This document shows positions 54,917 to 62,781 of a stretch of DNA of 64,000 nucleotides, in pieces. The number at the start of each line of letters is the position of its first letter. Position 1 is the stretch's first letter. The notes below the pieces were generated by a model. It was not told the DNA's origin. It saw only the letters and a list, made by a program, of their open reading frames with translations, and searched no databases. The position numbers and the translations under genes were made by a program. The stretch comes from Alteripontixanthobacter maritimus (GTDB lineage: Bacteria > Pseudomonadota > Alphaproteobacteria > Sphingomonadales > Sphingomonadaceae). Where the stretch lies: NCBI RefSeq assembly GCF_003340475.1, contig NZ_QBKA01000002.1, positions 2,489,501 through 2,553,500 of the forward strand, read 5' to 3'.

Positions 54917-56149
54917 TCAGGCAGCGGTGCGCAACGCCCCATTCGGCAAACGGTCTAACAGGTGATGGTAAACGTCTTGATAACGACGAATGTTTCGCGA
55001 CCAATCATGATGGGCGGCGACATGCGCGCGGGCGACAGTGCGCATCGCGTCCCAACCACTCCGGTCGGCGCTCATCGCGGCAAGTACGTCTGCACAGGCC
55101 GCAGGATCTCCGGGTGCAAACAGCACCCCCGTTTCACTGTGGCGGATCAATTCGCGGTGGCCGCCGACATCCGATGCCGCCACCAGCGTTCCCTGTGCCA
55201 TGGCTTCGAGCGGTTTCAGCGGCGTGACCAGATCGGTCAGGCGACTACGCGTGCGCGGCAAGGCAAGGATATCGATCAGCGAGTAATAGCGCTCCACTTC
55301 CCTGTGCGGAACGCGCCCTGCAAAATGGATCGCGTCACCGGCAGGCGAAACTTCAGCTGCGGCGCGCAATGCGGCATCCATCGGCCCCCCGCCGACCATC
55401 AGCAATTGAGCATCGGGTTCGCGTTCCAGCAATAGCGGCATTGCAGCGATAAGATCGTCCAACCCTTCATAATCGTAAAAACTGCCGACGAACCCGATGA
55501 CCGGGCCATTTGCGCCGATGCCGAGCCGGTCGGCCAGCGCGGCATCGCGCGAAGGCGGCTCGCCGAACAGCGACAGGTCCACGCCATTGGGCGCAATACC
55601 GATCTTGCCGCCATCGAAGCCCCGCTTGATCAGATCGTCGCGTAATCCGTGGCAGATCGTGAACACTGCATCGGCCCCTGCGACAGCGCGGTTTTCCAGC
55701 GCGCGGGTAAGCCGGTATTTGACCGACCCTTCGCGCCCCGTGCCGTTTTCTACGGCTGCATCCTCCCAGAACGCGCGAATTTCATACACCACGGGAATGC
55801 CCAGTCGCTTGCCTGCCCGCAGCGCAGCGTGGCCGCACAACGCGGGGGAATGCGCGTGCAGAATGTCAGGCCGCCAGGTGGCTGCCAGTGCCACGATCCG
55901 ATCCGCAAGCGCGCCGATTTCGCGCAACTCGCGCATACCGGAAGGGCCGGACGCTTCGCCCGGAGTGCGGTGGAATTGCAGCCCCTCTGCCAGTTCGATC
56001 ACTGGACCGTTTGCGGCGTGCCGCATCCCGGTAATCCCGCGCACGTCCAGCCCTGACGCCTGTTGCGCGGTCATGATGGCGCGCGTGCGAAAGGTGTAGC
56101 CGCTGTGAAGCGGCAACGAATGGTCGAGGACATGGAGCACGCGGGTCAT
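54917..56149 (-). CDS. Exosortase A-associated glycosyltransferase (GT4 family)
   Basis: A 410-residue glycosyltransferase with the two-domain GT-B fold. The opening RVLHVLDHSLPLHSGYTFRT, with GITGMRH and DILHAHSPALCGHAALR, matches the PEP-CTERM/exosortase A system-associated glycosyltransferase subfamily (Daro_2409 type). The C-terminal domain has GFVGSFYDYEGLDDLIAAMP, PRTRSRLTDLVTPLKPLEAM (E-x7-E-like nucleotide-sugar site) and GHRELIRHSETGVLF. It would add a sugar during exopolysaccharide synthesis linked to exosortase A. The start MTRVLHVLDH is chosen for this alignment. It is divergent from the O-glycosylation ligase unit; exosortase itself is not in the window. Confidence 0.88.
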   Translation of the reverse strand: MTRVLHVLDHSLPLHSGYTFRTRAIMTAQQASGLDVRGITGMRHAANGPVIELAEGLQFHRTPGEASGPSGMRELREIGALADRIVALAATWRPDILHAHSPALCGHAALRAGKRLGIPVVYEIRAFWEDAAVENGTGREGSVKYRLTRALENRAVAGADAVFTICHGLRDDLIKRGFDGGKIGIAPNGVDLSLFGEPPSRDAALADRLGIGANGPVIGFVGSFYDYEGLDDLIAAMPLLLEREPDAQLLMVGGGPMDAALRAAAEVSPAGDAIHFAGRVPHREVERYYSLIDILALPRTRSRLTDLVTPLKPLEAMAQGTLVAASDVGGHRELIRHSETGVLFAPGDPAACADVLAAMSADRSGWDAMRTVARAHVAAHHDWSRNIRRYQDVYHHLLDRLPNGALRTAA

Positions 56150-56213
56150 GACGATGGTGTGTGCCACAACACCCTTAACGCAAGCTCAACCGGTTGCCTG
56201 TAAGCGCGCACTT

Positions 56214-56444
56214 GTGATCGACCTGTTCTCCCTTGCACTGATACATGGCCTGCTGCTGGTGGTCGTATTCCGCCTGCTGGGACGTGAAGATCTGGATCGT
56301 GAATCACCCGGAGGCGGTCCGCCCCCATCGGACGCAGCGGTCCGTACTCGGCGCAAGCGCATGGCGGCCGGCCGCGCGTCGCCGCCTGAACCTGGCCAGC
56401 CCCCACGCGCCGGTCCGCCATCAAATACCGGCCCGACGCCATGA
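56214..56444 (+). CDS. Small membrane protein coupled to the O-glycosylation ligase gene
   Basis: A 76-residue frame from a GTG (MIDLFSLALIHGLLLVVVFR...) with a single N-terminal span, then a charged and Pro/Gly-rich cytoplasmic or periplasmic tail (PGGGPPPSDAAVRTRRKRMA). The frame is also open from an ATG at 56148, which would abut the divergent glycosyltransferase start. Its TGA overlaps the ATG of the ligase gene (ATGA), good evidence for translation. No family recognised. Confidence 0.6.
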   Translation: MIDLFSLALIHGLLLVVVFRLLGREDLDRESPGGGPPPSDAAVRTRRKRMAAGRASPPEPGQPPRAGPPSNTGPTP

Positions 56445-57859
56445 TCGATCTGGCGCTGTTCCTTTTTATCATGGCGTTGCTCGCGCTGGGCACCCGGCGG
56501 CCGTTCCTGTGGGTGCTGACCTATATCTATATCGACATCCTTACGCCGCAGCGGATCGGCTGGTCGATCACCCCGGCTCTGCCGCTGTCGCTGATCGCAT
56601 TTTGTGCCGCCTTTGCCGGATGGCTGGCGGTGGACAGCAAGCGCGATATGCGCGTCGGCGTGCGGCAGGGTCTGATGGTGCTGCTGCTGGCCTACGCTTT
56701 TCTCACTACCGGCTGGGCCGACTTTCCGGAAGACGCGGCGCATAAATGGGGCTGGGTTTGGAAGGCGCTGGTGTTCGCGATTTTCCTGCCGTTCACGCTG
56801 ACCACGCGCCTGCGGATCGAGGCTGCTGCGCTGGTCATGGTGCTGACGGCTGGTGCGATTATCATCAATGGCGGGCTGAAGACCGCGCTTGGCGGCGGCG
56901 GCTATGCCAGCCTGTATTTGTTCGTGAACGACAATAGCGGCATTTATGAAAGCAGCACATTGAGCACCGTGGCCATCGCCATAATTCCGCTGATCCTGTG
57001 GTTCACTCGCCATGGTACGGTGTTCCTGCCGGACTGGCGGGTGAAGCTGTTCGGTTATGCGTTGGTGTTCGCCTGCCTCCTGATACCTGTGGGTACGGAA
57101 GCGCGCACCGGTCTTGTATGCATAGCGGTTTTGGCACTGGTCATGCTGCGCGATGCGAAGCGGCGGCTGATGGTGCTGATGGCGGGCGGTGTGCTGGGTC
57201 TGGCGGCATTGCCATTCCTGCCGCAGACATTTTACGACCGGATGGAAACGATCACCGGGCACCAGCAGGATATGTCCGCATCGACCCGCGTGGCGGTGTG
57301 GAACTGGACGCTGGACTATGTGGAGGCAAACCCGTGGGGCGGGGGCTTCGACGCCTATCGCGGTAACAAGTTCACTTACGAACTGCCGGTGGAGGAAGAG
57401 GCTGGCGAAACCACAACGATCGTCACGCGCGAGGAAGTGACGGACGAGGCGCGTGCCTATCACTCGGCTTATTTCGAAGTGCTGGGCGAACAGGGCTGGT
57501 TCGGGCTGACGGTCTGGTTGCTGCTGCACGGCCTGGGGCTGGTGCAAATGGAAGTGCTGCGGCGGCGCTGGCGCATGAAGGCGGCGCTGGATACAGGCGA
57601 TGGCGATGCGGCTGCGGTAACCGATGGATGGCAGGCCCCGCTCGCCAGTGCGCTGCAATATGGGCAGATCGTCTATCTGGTCGGGTCGCTGTTCGTGGGT
57701 ATCGCGTATCAGCCATTCGTCCTGCTGTTTCTCGCGCTGCAGATAGGGCTATGGAATTACTGCAAGACACGCGAATCGGCGGCGCGGGAAACCGACCGGC
57801 GTGCCCGCCGCGCCCGGTTACGCACGAAGGTGGCACAAACCGCCGCTGCACCTAGCTGA
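56441..57859 (+). CDS. O-glycosylation ligase/Wzy-like, exosortase A-associated
   Basis: A 472-residue multi-pass membrane protein of the O-antigen ligase/polymerase superfamily. The opening MIDLALFLFIMALLALGTRR and PFLWVLTYIYIDILTPQRIG are typical of the exosortase A system-associated putative O-glycosylation ligase family. About ten hydrophobic segments follow. A large external loop between late helices contains WTLDYVEANPWGGGFDAYRG and the conserved AYHSAYFEVLGEQGWFGL motif of Wzy/WaaL proteins. It ends in a basic tail. It probably polymerises or transfers exopolysaccharide units made with the divergent glycosyltransferase. Confidence 0.88.
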   Translation: MIDLALFLFIMALLALGTRRPFLWVLTYIYIDILTPQRIGWSITPALPLSLIAFCAAFAGWLAVDSKRDMRVGVRQGLMVLLLAYAFLTTGWADFPEDAAHKWGWVWKALVFAIFLPFTLTTRLRIEAAALVMVLTAGAIIINGGLKTALGGGGYASLYLFVNDNSGIYESSTLSTVAIAIIPLILWFTRHGTVFLPDWRVKLFGYALVFACLLIPVGTEARTGLVCIAVLALVMLRDAKRRLMVLMAGGVLGLAALPFLPQTFYDRMETITGHQQDMSASTRVAVWNWTLDYVEANPWGGGFDAYRGNKFTYELPVEEEAGETTTIVTREEVTDEARAYHSAYFEVLGEQGWFGLTVWLLLHGLGLVQMEVLRRRWRMKAALDTGDGDAAAVTDGWQAPLASALQYGQIVYLVGSLFVGIAYQPFVLLFLALQIGLWNYCKTRESAARETDRRARRARLRTKVAQTAAAPS

Positions 57860-57985
57860 CGCGCAGCACCGTCCTGCCGTAGCGTCAGCTGCACGGTGCG
57901 CGTTTCCCCACATCCTGTGCGTTGCGCTGCCCCCTCCAATCCGCCATGAATGGCTGCAATCCTGTTATGTAAGAAGGAACGCGCC

Positions 57986-58435
57986 ATGACCCCGCAAGAT
58001 ATCGAAGCCAAAGTCGGCCAGAACGTCGCCACCAGCGAATGGGCCGAAATGTCCCAGGAACGCATCAACCAGTTCGCCGAGGCAACAGGCGATCACCAGT
58101 TCATCCATGTGAACGAGGAGATGGCGAAGCAGACGCCGTTCGGCGGCACCATCGCGCATGGTTTCCTGACCCTGTCGATGATCCCCTATTTGACGGCGGA
58201 AAGCGATTTTCCCCGCATGGACGGGATCAAGATGGCGGTGAATTACGGCGGCAACAAAACCCGCTTCATCTCGCCCGTTCGCAGTGGCAAGCGCATTCGC
58301 GGCCACTGGAAGCTTATTGAAATGACCGAAAAACGCCCCGGCCAGTGGCAGCAGACCTGCGAAATCACGATCGAGATCGAGGGCGAGGAAAAGCCCGCGC
58401 TGATCTGTGAATGGATGACGCAATACTTCGTCTGA
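57986..58435 (+). CDS. MaoC family dehydratase
   Basis: A 149-residue hot-dog-fold enzyme, probably an (R)-specific enoyl-CoA hydratase or relative. The hydratase-2 motif is seen with Asp 36 and His 41 in FAEATGDHQFIHVNEEMA, then PFGGTIAHGFLTLSMIP. Such enzymes can route beta-oxidation intermediates to PHA precursors. AGAAGGA precedes the ATG at 57986. It is followed 39 bp later by the thiolase gene, so both probably act on acyl-CoA substrates. Confidence 0.92.
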   Translation: MTPQDIEAKVGQNVATSEWAEMSQERINQFAEATGDHQFIHVNEEMAKQTPFGGTIAHGFLTLSMIPYLTAESDFPRMDGIKMAVNYGGNKTRFISPVRSGKRIRGHWKLIEMTEKRPGQWQQTCEITIEIEGEEKPALICEWMTQYFV

Positions 58436-58474
58436 TCGTTTCCGAATTTCAAACCATACAACAGGACAATTATC

Positions 58475-59656
58475 ATGCGTGACGCAGTCATCGTTTCCAC
58501 CGCCCGCACGGGCATGGGCAAGGCCTATAAGGGCGCTTTCAATTCCACACCGGGCGCCACGCTTGGCTCCTATTCGCTGACCGCCGCGCTGGAACGCGCC
58601 GGTGTTGCCGGATCGGACGACGTTGATGACGTGATCTGGGGCGCTGCGCTGCAACAAGGCGCGCAGGCAGGCAATCTGGCACGGCAGGTCGCGCTTCGTT
58701 CCGGACTGCCGATCTCGGTCAGCGGCATGACAATCGACCGCCAGTGTTCCAGCGGCCTGATGACCATCGCGACCGCAGCCAAGCAGGTAATCGTGGACAA
58801 TATGGATATCGTCGCTGCCGGCGGACAGGAATCCATCAGTCTGGTGCAGACGCCCGAAATGCGCGTGATGCCCGATCCCGAACTGATGAAAATGCACAAC
58901 GCAGTCTACATGCCGATGCTGCAGACGGCGGAAACCGTGGCCCAGCGTTACGGTGTATCGCGCGAGGCGCAGGACGAATACGCGCTGCAATCGCAGCAGC
59001 GCACGGCCGCCGCACAGGAAGCGGGCAAGTTCGACGACGAGATCATCTCCGTCACCACCACCCACAAGGTGAAGAACAAGGAAACGGGCGAAGTCTCCGA
59101 CGCCGAAGTTACCATCGCCAAGGATGAGGGCAACCGCCCCTCGACCACATTGGAGGGCTTGCAGTCGCTCCAGCCCGTCCTCGGCCCGGACACTACGATT
59201 ACGGCGGGTAACGCCAGCCAGCTTTCGGATGGATCGAGCGCCTGCGTCGTGATGGAAGCCGCTGTCGCCAAGGCGCGCGGGCTGGAACCGCTGGGCCGCT
59301 ATGTCGGCATGGCGGTCAAGGGCACGGAACCCGACGAAATGGGCATCGGCCCGATCTTCGCGATCCCCGTGTTGCTCGAGCGTTTTGGCCTGAAAGTCGA
59401 CGATATCGGTCTTTGGGAACTGAACGAAGCCTTCGCCGTGCAGGTCATCTATTGCCGCGACAAGCTGGGTATCGACAATGACAAACTCAACGTAAATGGC
59501 GGCTCGATCTCTATTGGCCACCCTTACGGCATGACCGGCGCGCGCTGCGTCGGCCACGCCTTGCTGGAAGGCAAGCGGCGCGGCGTGAAATACGTCGTTG
59601 TCACCATGTGCGTTGGCGGCGGCATGGGCGCAGCCGGCCTGTTCGAAGTCCTGTAA
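58475..59656 (+). CDS. Acetyl-CoA C-acyltransferase (thiolase)
   Basis: A 393-residue thiolase that cleaves or forms beta-ketoacyl-CoA. The acylated Cys 91 ([14 protein letters not shown]), [20 protein letters not shown] (catalytic His) and the second Cys in [18 protein letters not shown] are all present. The motif DRQCSSG, rather than NxxCxSG as in PhaA, and the long-chain-like sequence suggest a degradative (FadA-like) rather than biosynthetic enzyme, though this cannot be decided from sequence alone. It lies between the MaoC and DUF5996 genes on the same strand. Confidence 0.95.
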   Translation: MRDAVIVSTARTGMGKAYKGAFNSTPGATLGSYSLTAALERAGVAGSDDVDDVIWGAALQQGAQAGNLARQVALRSGLPISVSGMTIDRQCSSGLMTIATAAKQVIVDNMDIVAAGGQESISLVQTPEMRVMPDPELMKMHNAVYMPMLQTAETVAQRYGVSREAQDEYALQSQQRTAAAQEAGKFDDEIISVTTTHKVKNKETGEVSDAEVTIAKDEGNRPSTTLEGLQSLQPVLGPDTTITAGNASQLSDGSSACVVMEAAVAKARGLEPLGRYVGMAVKGTEPDEMGIGPIFAIPVLLERFGLKVDDIGLWELNEAFAVQVIYCRDKLGIDNDKLNVNGGSISIGHPYGMTGARCVGHALLEGKRRGVKYVVVTMCVGGGMGAAGLFEVL

Positions 59657-59669
59657 GGAGCCGACTGAT

Positions 59670-60644
59670 ATGAGCGAGGCCATCGGAACCAGCACCATGC
59701 CGGGCCGGTGGCCTGCGCTCGATTACGCCGCCGACAAGGCGGTGATCGAAACCCTGCACGCCTATCTGCAGGTCATCGGCAAACTGCCGATCCGCACGAT
59801 GCCCTGGCTCAATCATGGCTGGCATGTAGCCATGCGCGTAGTGCCCGGCGGCTTTCGCACCTATCCGCTGCCGGTCGGCGAACACGAAGTTGAGGTGTTC
59901 TTCGACATGGCGAGCGGCGTGGTGGACGCTGTAAGCTCCAGTGGACAGACCGGCAGCCTTGCGGTGCGAAACACCAATGTCGCAGCGTTCGCGGCCGATC
60001 TGGCATTCATGCTGGACGGCATGGGCGTCCCCATCGACACGAGCGGCGCACCGAACGAGGTCCAGAACCCCGTAGATTTCGCAAACGATACCGCCCCGCG
60101 CGTTTGGGACGACGCGGTTGCCAGCCGGATCCATGCCGCCTTCCGCAGCGTGGATCGTATATTCGAGGCTTTCCGCACCGGCTTCGTCGGAAAGTCCAGC
60201 CCATCGCATCTGTTTTTCGGAAGCATGGACCTCGCTATCACTCGCTTCTCCGGCCGCACAGCGCCGCTGCATCCCGGCGGCGTGCCCGCCTTGCCCGACC
60301 CGGTCACGCGGGAAGCCTATAGCCACGAAGTGGCCAGCGCCGGGTTCTGGCTGGGCGGGGGAGGGATCGAGGAAGCCGCGTTCTACGGTTATGGCTACCC
60401 TTCGCCGGAAGGATTATCCGACCGTGCGGTCGAGCCGAATACGGCATACTGGCACGGCGATCTTGGCGAATTCGTGCTGCCTTACGCAGCCGTGCGCGAG
60501 GCGAATGACCCGGACGCAGTGCTAATGGCATTCCTGCAAAGCAGCTACGACGCGGTAGCCGATTTGCAGAACTGGGACCGCGATGCGCTGGACATTCCTA
60601 TCGGTAAGATAGGCGAACCGCGCGGCTTGCCGAATGCGCGATAA
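59670..60644 (+). CDS. DUF5996 family protein
   Basis: A 324-residue soluble protein of a family without known function. Recognisable are the opening WPALDYAADKAVIETLHAYL, QVIGKLPIRTMPWLNHGWHV, the VFFDMASGVVDAV block and the C-terminal AGFWLGGGGIEEAAFYGYGY and LGEFVLPYAAVREANDPDAV. It starts 13 bp after the thiolase stop, with AAGGAGCC upstream, so it is the third gene of the MaoC-thiolase unit; a metabolic role is possible but unproven. Confidence 0.82.
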   Translation: MSEAIGTSTMPGRWPALDYAADKAVIETLHAYLQVIGKLPIRTMPWLNHGWHVAMRVVPGGFRTYPLPVGEHEVEVFFDMASGVVDAVSSSGQTGSLAVRNTNVAAFAADLAFMLDGMGVPIDTSGAPNEVQNPVDFANDTAPRVWDDAVASRIHAAFRSVDRIFEAFRTGFVGKSSPSHLFFGSMDLAITRFSGRTAPLHPGGVPALPDPVTREAYSHEVASAGFWLGGGGIEEAAFYGYGYPSPEGLSDRAVEPNTAYWHGDLGEFVLPYAAVREANDPDAVLMAFLQSSYDAVADLQNWDRDALDIPIGKIGEPRGLPNAR

Positions 60645-60836
60645 CAAGATGCGTTTGGTACGATGGCAGCGTAACACACGGGCCTAATTCGGCCTGACGA
60701 TTCAACCTAGGGGCGCGCCCGGTAGAGCCGATGGTGCTGGCTTGAAGTCCCGGTCGCGTAGGAAGCTTTTCGCGTCCGAACTCGGTCCGCTTGCGGACGA
60801 AAGCCAAAATGAGCACCAAATCTTCGACAAGCCAGC

Positions 60837-61253
60837 CTAGTCGTAATCCGGAATTGTAAAGATGGAGAACTTTTTGGTGCTGGTCCACGCGTTTTTGTCA
60901 GGCCAAGTACGCCTGCCATGCCAAGTAGCTTCGAATAGCTCGTTGTGCTCGACTGCTTCGCCATCCAGCAGAACCTCGATTTCGATCCCGCTGCGGGCAG
61001 ACCACATCTTTATCGCAAGCTCCCCATCTCCGGTCGGTGTAAGCCAAGGCTCTTTGAACGTTCTTCGGAAACCAAGCCACGCCCCAGATGATTGAACCAC
61101 CTCGTCATTTACGAGGAAGCGTTCTTGTGCCCAGCCAAACCAGCTAAAAGCATTGTCAACAAAGACTTCTGTGTTCGCCAATTGATAGCGCCAACGCTGA
61201 CCGTGCATGTTCATCATGCGAGAATTGCCAACCCTTATGGCAAAATCAACCAT
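60837..61253 (-). CDS. Orphan protein of unknown function
   Basis: A 138-residue protein with no signal or membrane segment. It has many Trp and Phe residues in short strands (VFVDNAFSWFGWAQERFLVN, AIKMWSARSGIEIEVLLDGE, ATWHGRRTWPDKN), suggesting a beta-rich fold. It is more AT-rich than the neighbouring genes and no good Shine-Dalgarno sequence precedes the ATG at 61253; starts at 61217-61208 are also possible. It lies after the broken zinc-ribbon gene on the same strand. Probably a real accessory gene; no family recognised. The gap 60645-60836 below it holds only a short palindrome (GTCCG-CTTG-CGGAC, 60785-60798). Confidence 0.5.
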   Translation of the reverse strand: MVDFAIRVGNSRMMNMHGQRWRYQLANTEVFVDNAFSWFGWAQERFLVNDEVVQSSGAWLGFRRTFKEPWLTPTGDGELAIKMWSARSGIEIEVLLDGEAVEHNELFEATWHGRRTWPDKNAWTSTKKFSIFTIPDYD

Positions 61254-61291
61254 TTTACATCAGGAAGTGGGCGAGAACGCGCTGATCTGCT

Positions 61292-61403
61292 TTAAGCCTC
61301 ATGGCCGCAACTTTGAGAGACAGGACATTTTACCGTCATCCGTTGCATCACCGCATGTCGTTCGGCGGTAAATGGTCAGGCCGAGTTTACAGGCCGGACA
61401 TAT
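61292..61403 (-). pseudogene. Frameshifted small zinc-ribbon protein
   Basis: Directly after the phaZ stop a frame reads (I)CPACKLGLTIYRRTT...DDGKMSCLSK and then breaks. If one T is removed from AAGTTGC, the reading continues CGHEA and stops at TAA (61294-61292). The restored protein would have the pattern CPAC...SCxxCGHEA, a four-cysteine zinc ribbon of about 36 residues. The first codon is ATA where ATG would be expected, with GGGTGAGGG before it. Two defects in so short a gene suggest decay, although a sequencing error, an ATA start or programmed frameshifting are alternatives. Confidence 0.4.
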
Positions 61404-61406
61404 CCC

Positions 61407-62639
61407 TCACCCATGCTTGGCCATGAACTCCTCGACAACCGGGGCGACCAGCGTGCGCCATTTGCTGCCGTTAAAGATGCCGTAATGACCGGCGCCCGGT
61501 GCCATGTAGTACCGCTTGCGGTCTTCGCTCAAACCCTTTGCCAGCGCCAACGCCGCTTTGGTCTGGCCAAGGCCGGAGATGTCGTCGCGCTCGCCTTCGA
61601 TGGCGAGTAGCGCGGTAGTGTCGATCTTTCCCAGATCCACAATCTTGCCGCGATGTTCGAAAGTGCCCTTGGGGATCGAGTGTTTCTGGAACACCTCCTC
61701 CACCGTCTGCAGATAGAATTCCGCCGTCATGTCGCACACGCTGCGGTATTCCTCGTAGAAATCCTTGGTCGCCTGCGCGCTTTCATCGTCGCCGGAACGC
61801 AGGTGTTTGAACATCTCGTAATGGCTTTGCATATGCGCGCCGAGATTCATGTTCATGAAGCCTGCCAGCTGTAGGAAACCGGGATAGACGCGGCGTCCCG
61901 CACCCGCATAGGCCATCGGCACGGTGGCAATTACAGTCTGTTTGAACCAGGCGAGCGGGCGATCCATGGCCAGATCGTTGACCGTGGTCGGGGACTGCCG
62001 CGTGTCGATCGGGCCGCCCATCATGGTGAGCGTTCTGGGTGCGGCGGGATTGTTGTCCGCATTCATCAGCGCGGTGGCCGCCAGCGCGGGAACGGAAGGC
62101 TGGCACACGGCGAGCATGTGCACGCCGTTGTCACTATCGGTATCGATATGCTCGCAGAACTCGATCAAATAATCGATATAGTCGTCCAGATCGAATGTGC
62201 CGTCCGACAGCGGCACGTCCCTTGCATCCTTCCAGTCGGTAATAAAGACCTCGGCGCTTTCGACCATGCGTTCCACCGTGCCGCGCAGGAGGGTGGCGTA
62301 ATGGCCGCTCATCGGGGCGACAATCAACAGTTTAGGGGCATCCGCCGGCAGGCCTTCGCGCACGAAATGCTTGAGGTCCCCGAACGGGCGATGCAACACC
62401 AGCGTTTCGCTCACGGCATGGTCCGTGCCGTTTATCGTAACGTGTTCGATATCGAAGGCCGGTTTACCGTAGGTTGCGGTCGCGTGGGCAAACACTTCCA
62501 TCGCCGAGGCAGCCATTGGGCCGAGGCCAAAATAAGACATCGGATTGGCCGGGTTGCCCAGCATTTCCGCCCCGATACTGGCGAACGCACTGGCGCTGTT
62601 CAGCCAGTTCTTCTGCAATTCATGAGCGTTATAGAGCAT
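61407..62639 (-). CDS. phaZ: Intracellular polyhydroxyalkanoate depolymerase
   Basis: Degrades intracellular PHA granules. From the ATG at 62637-62639 the protein has 410 residues and begins MLYNAHELQKNWLNSASAFA, as usual for this family. The alpha/beta-hydrolase core shows APMSGHYATLLRGTVERM, the nucleophile region AVCQPSVPALAATALM with Cys in place of the usual Ser (typical of this PhaZ type), GEYDDISG-like Asp region EGERDDISGLGQTKAALAL, and the C-terminal His block APGAGHYGIFNGSKWR. The frame is open upstream but overlaps the divergent ABC gene. It is the second PHA gene in the window. Confidence 0.95.
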   Translation of the reverse strand: MLYNAHELQKNWLNSASAFASIGAEMLGNPANPMSYFGLGPMAASAMEVFAHATATYGKPAFDIEHVTINGTDHAVSETLVLHRPFGDLKHFVREGLPADAPKLLIVAPMSGHYATLLRGTVERMVESAEVFITDWKDARDVPLSDGTFDLDDYIDYLIEFCEHIDTDSDNGVHMLAVCQPSVPALAATALMNADNNPAAPRTLTMMGGPIDTRQSPTTVNDLAMDRPLAWFKQTVIATVPMAYAGAGRRVYPGFLQLAGFMNMNLGAHMQSHYEMFKHLRSGDDESAQATKDFYEEYRSVCDMTAEFYLQTVEEVFQKHSIPKGTFEHRGKIVDLGKIDTTALLAIEGERDDISGLGQTKAALALAKGLSEDRKRYYMAPGAGHYGIFNGSKWRTLVAPVVEEFMAKHG

Positions 62640-62781
62640 TTGGCGCGGTCCCCCTGTGGCCCATCGGGCCAGTCTGCCCTTCCAGATGGGCGTGTTCGTT
62701 TCATGTTGCAACGCAACATAACAGGAAAGGGGTCCAGAACGGTGGATTTGTATGGCGCCTGCCCCTAGATGACAGCCGAAC

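Noticed and set aside
56186-57658. A 490-codon open frame antisense to the O-glycosylation ligase
   Set aside because: Gln/Arg/His-rich translation, typical of a shadow frame of a hydrophobic membrane protein.
57965-59698. A 577-codon open frame antisense to the MaoC and thiolase genes
   Set aside because: The sense strand encodes enzymes with complete motifs; the antisense translation is His/Arg-rich and matches no family.
60707-60964. An 85-codon minus-strand frame overlapping the orphan gene's end
   Set aside because: Overlaps a better candidate in another frame; composition random.
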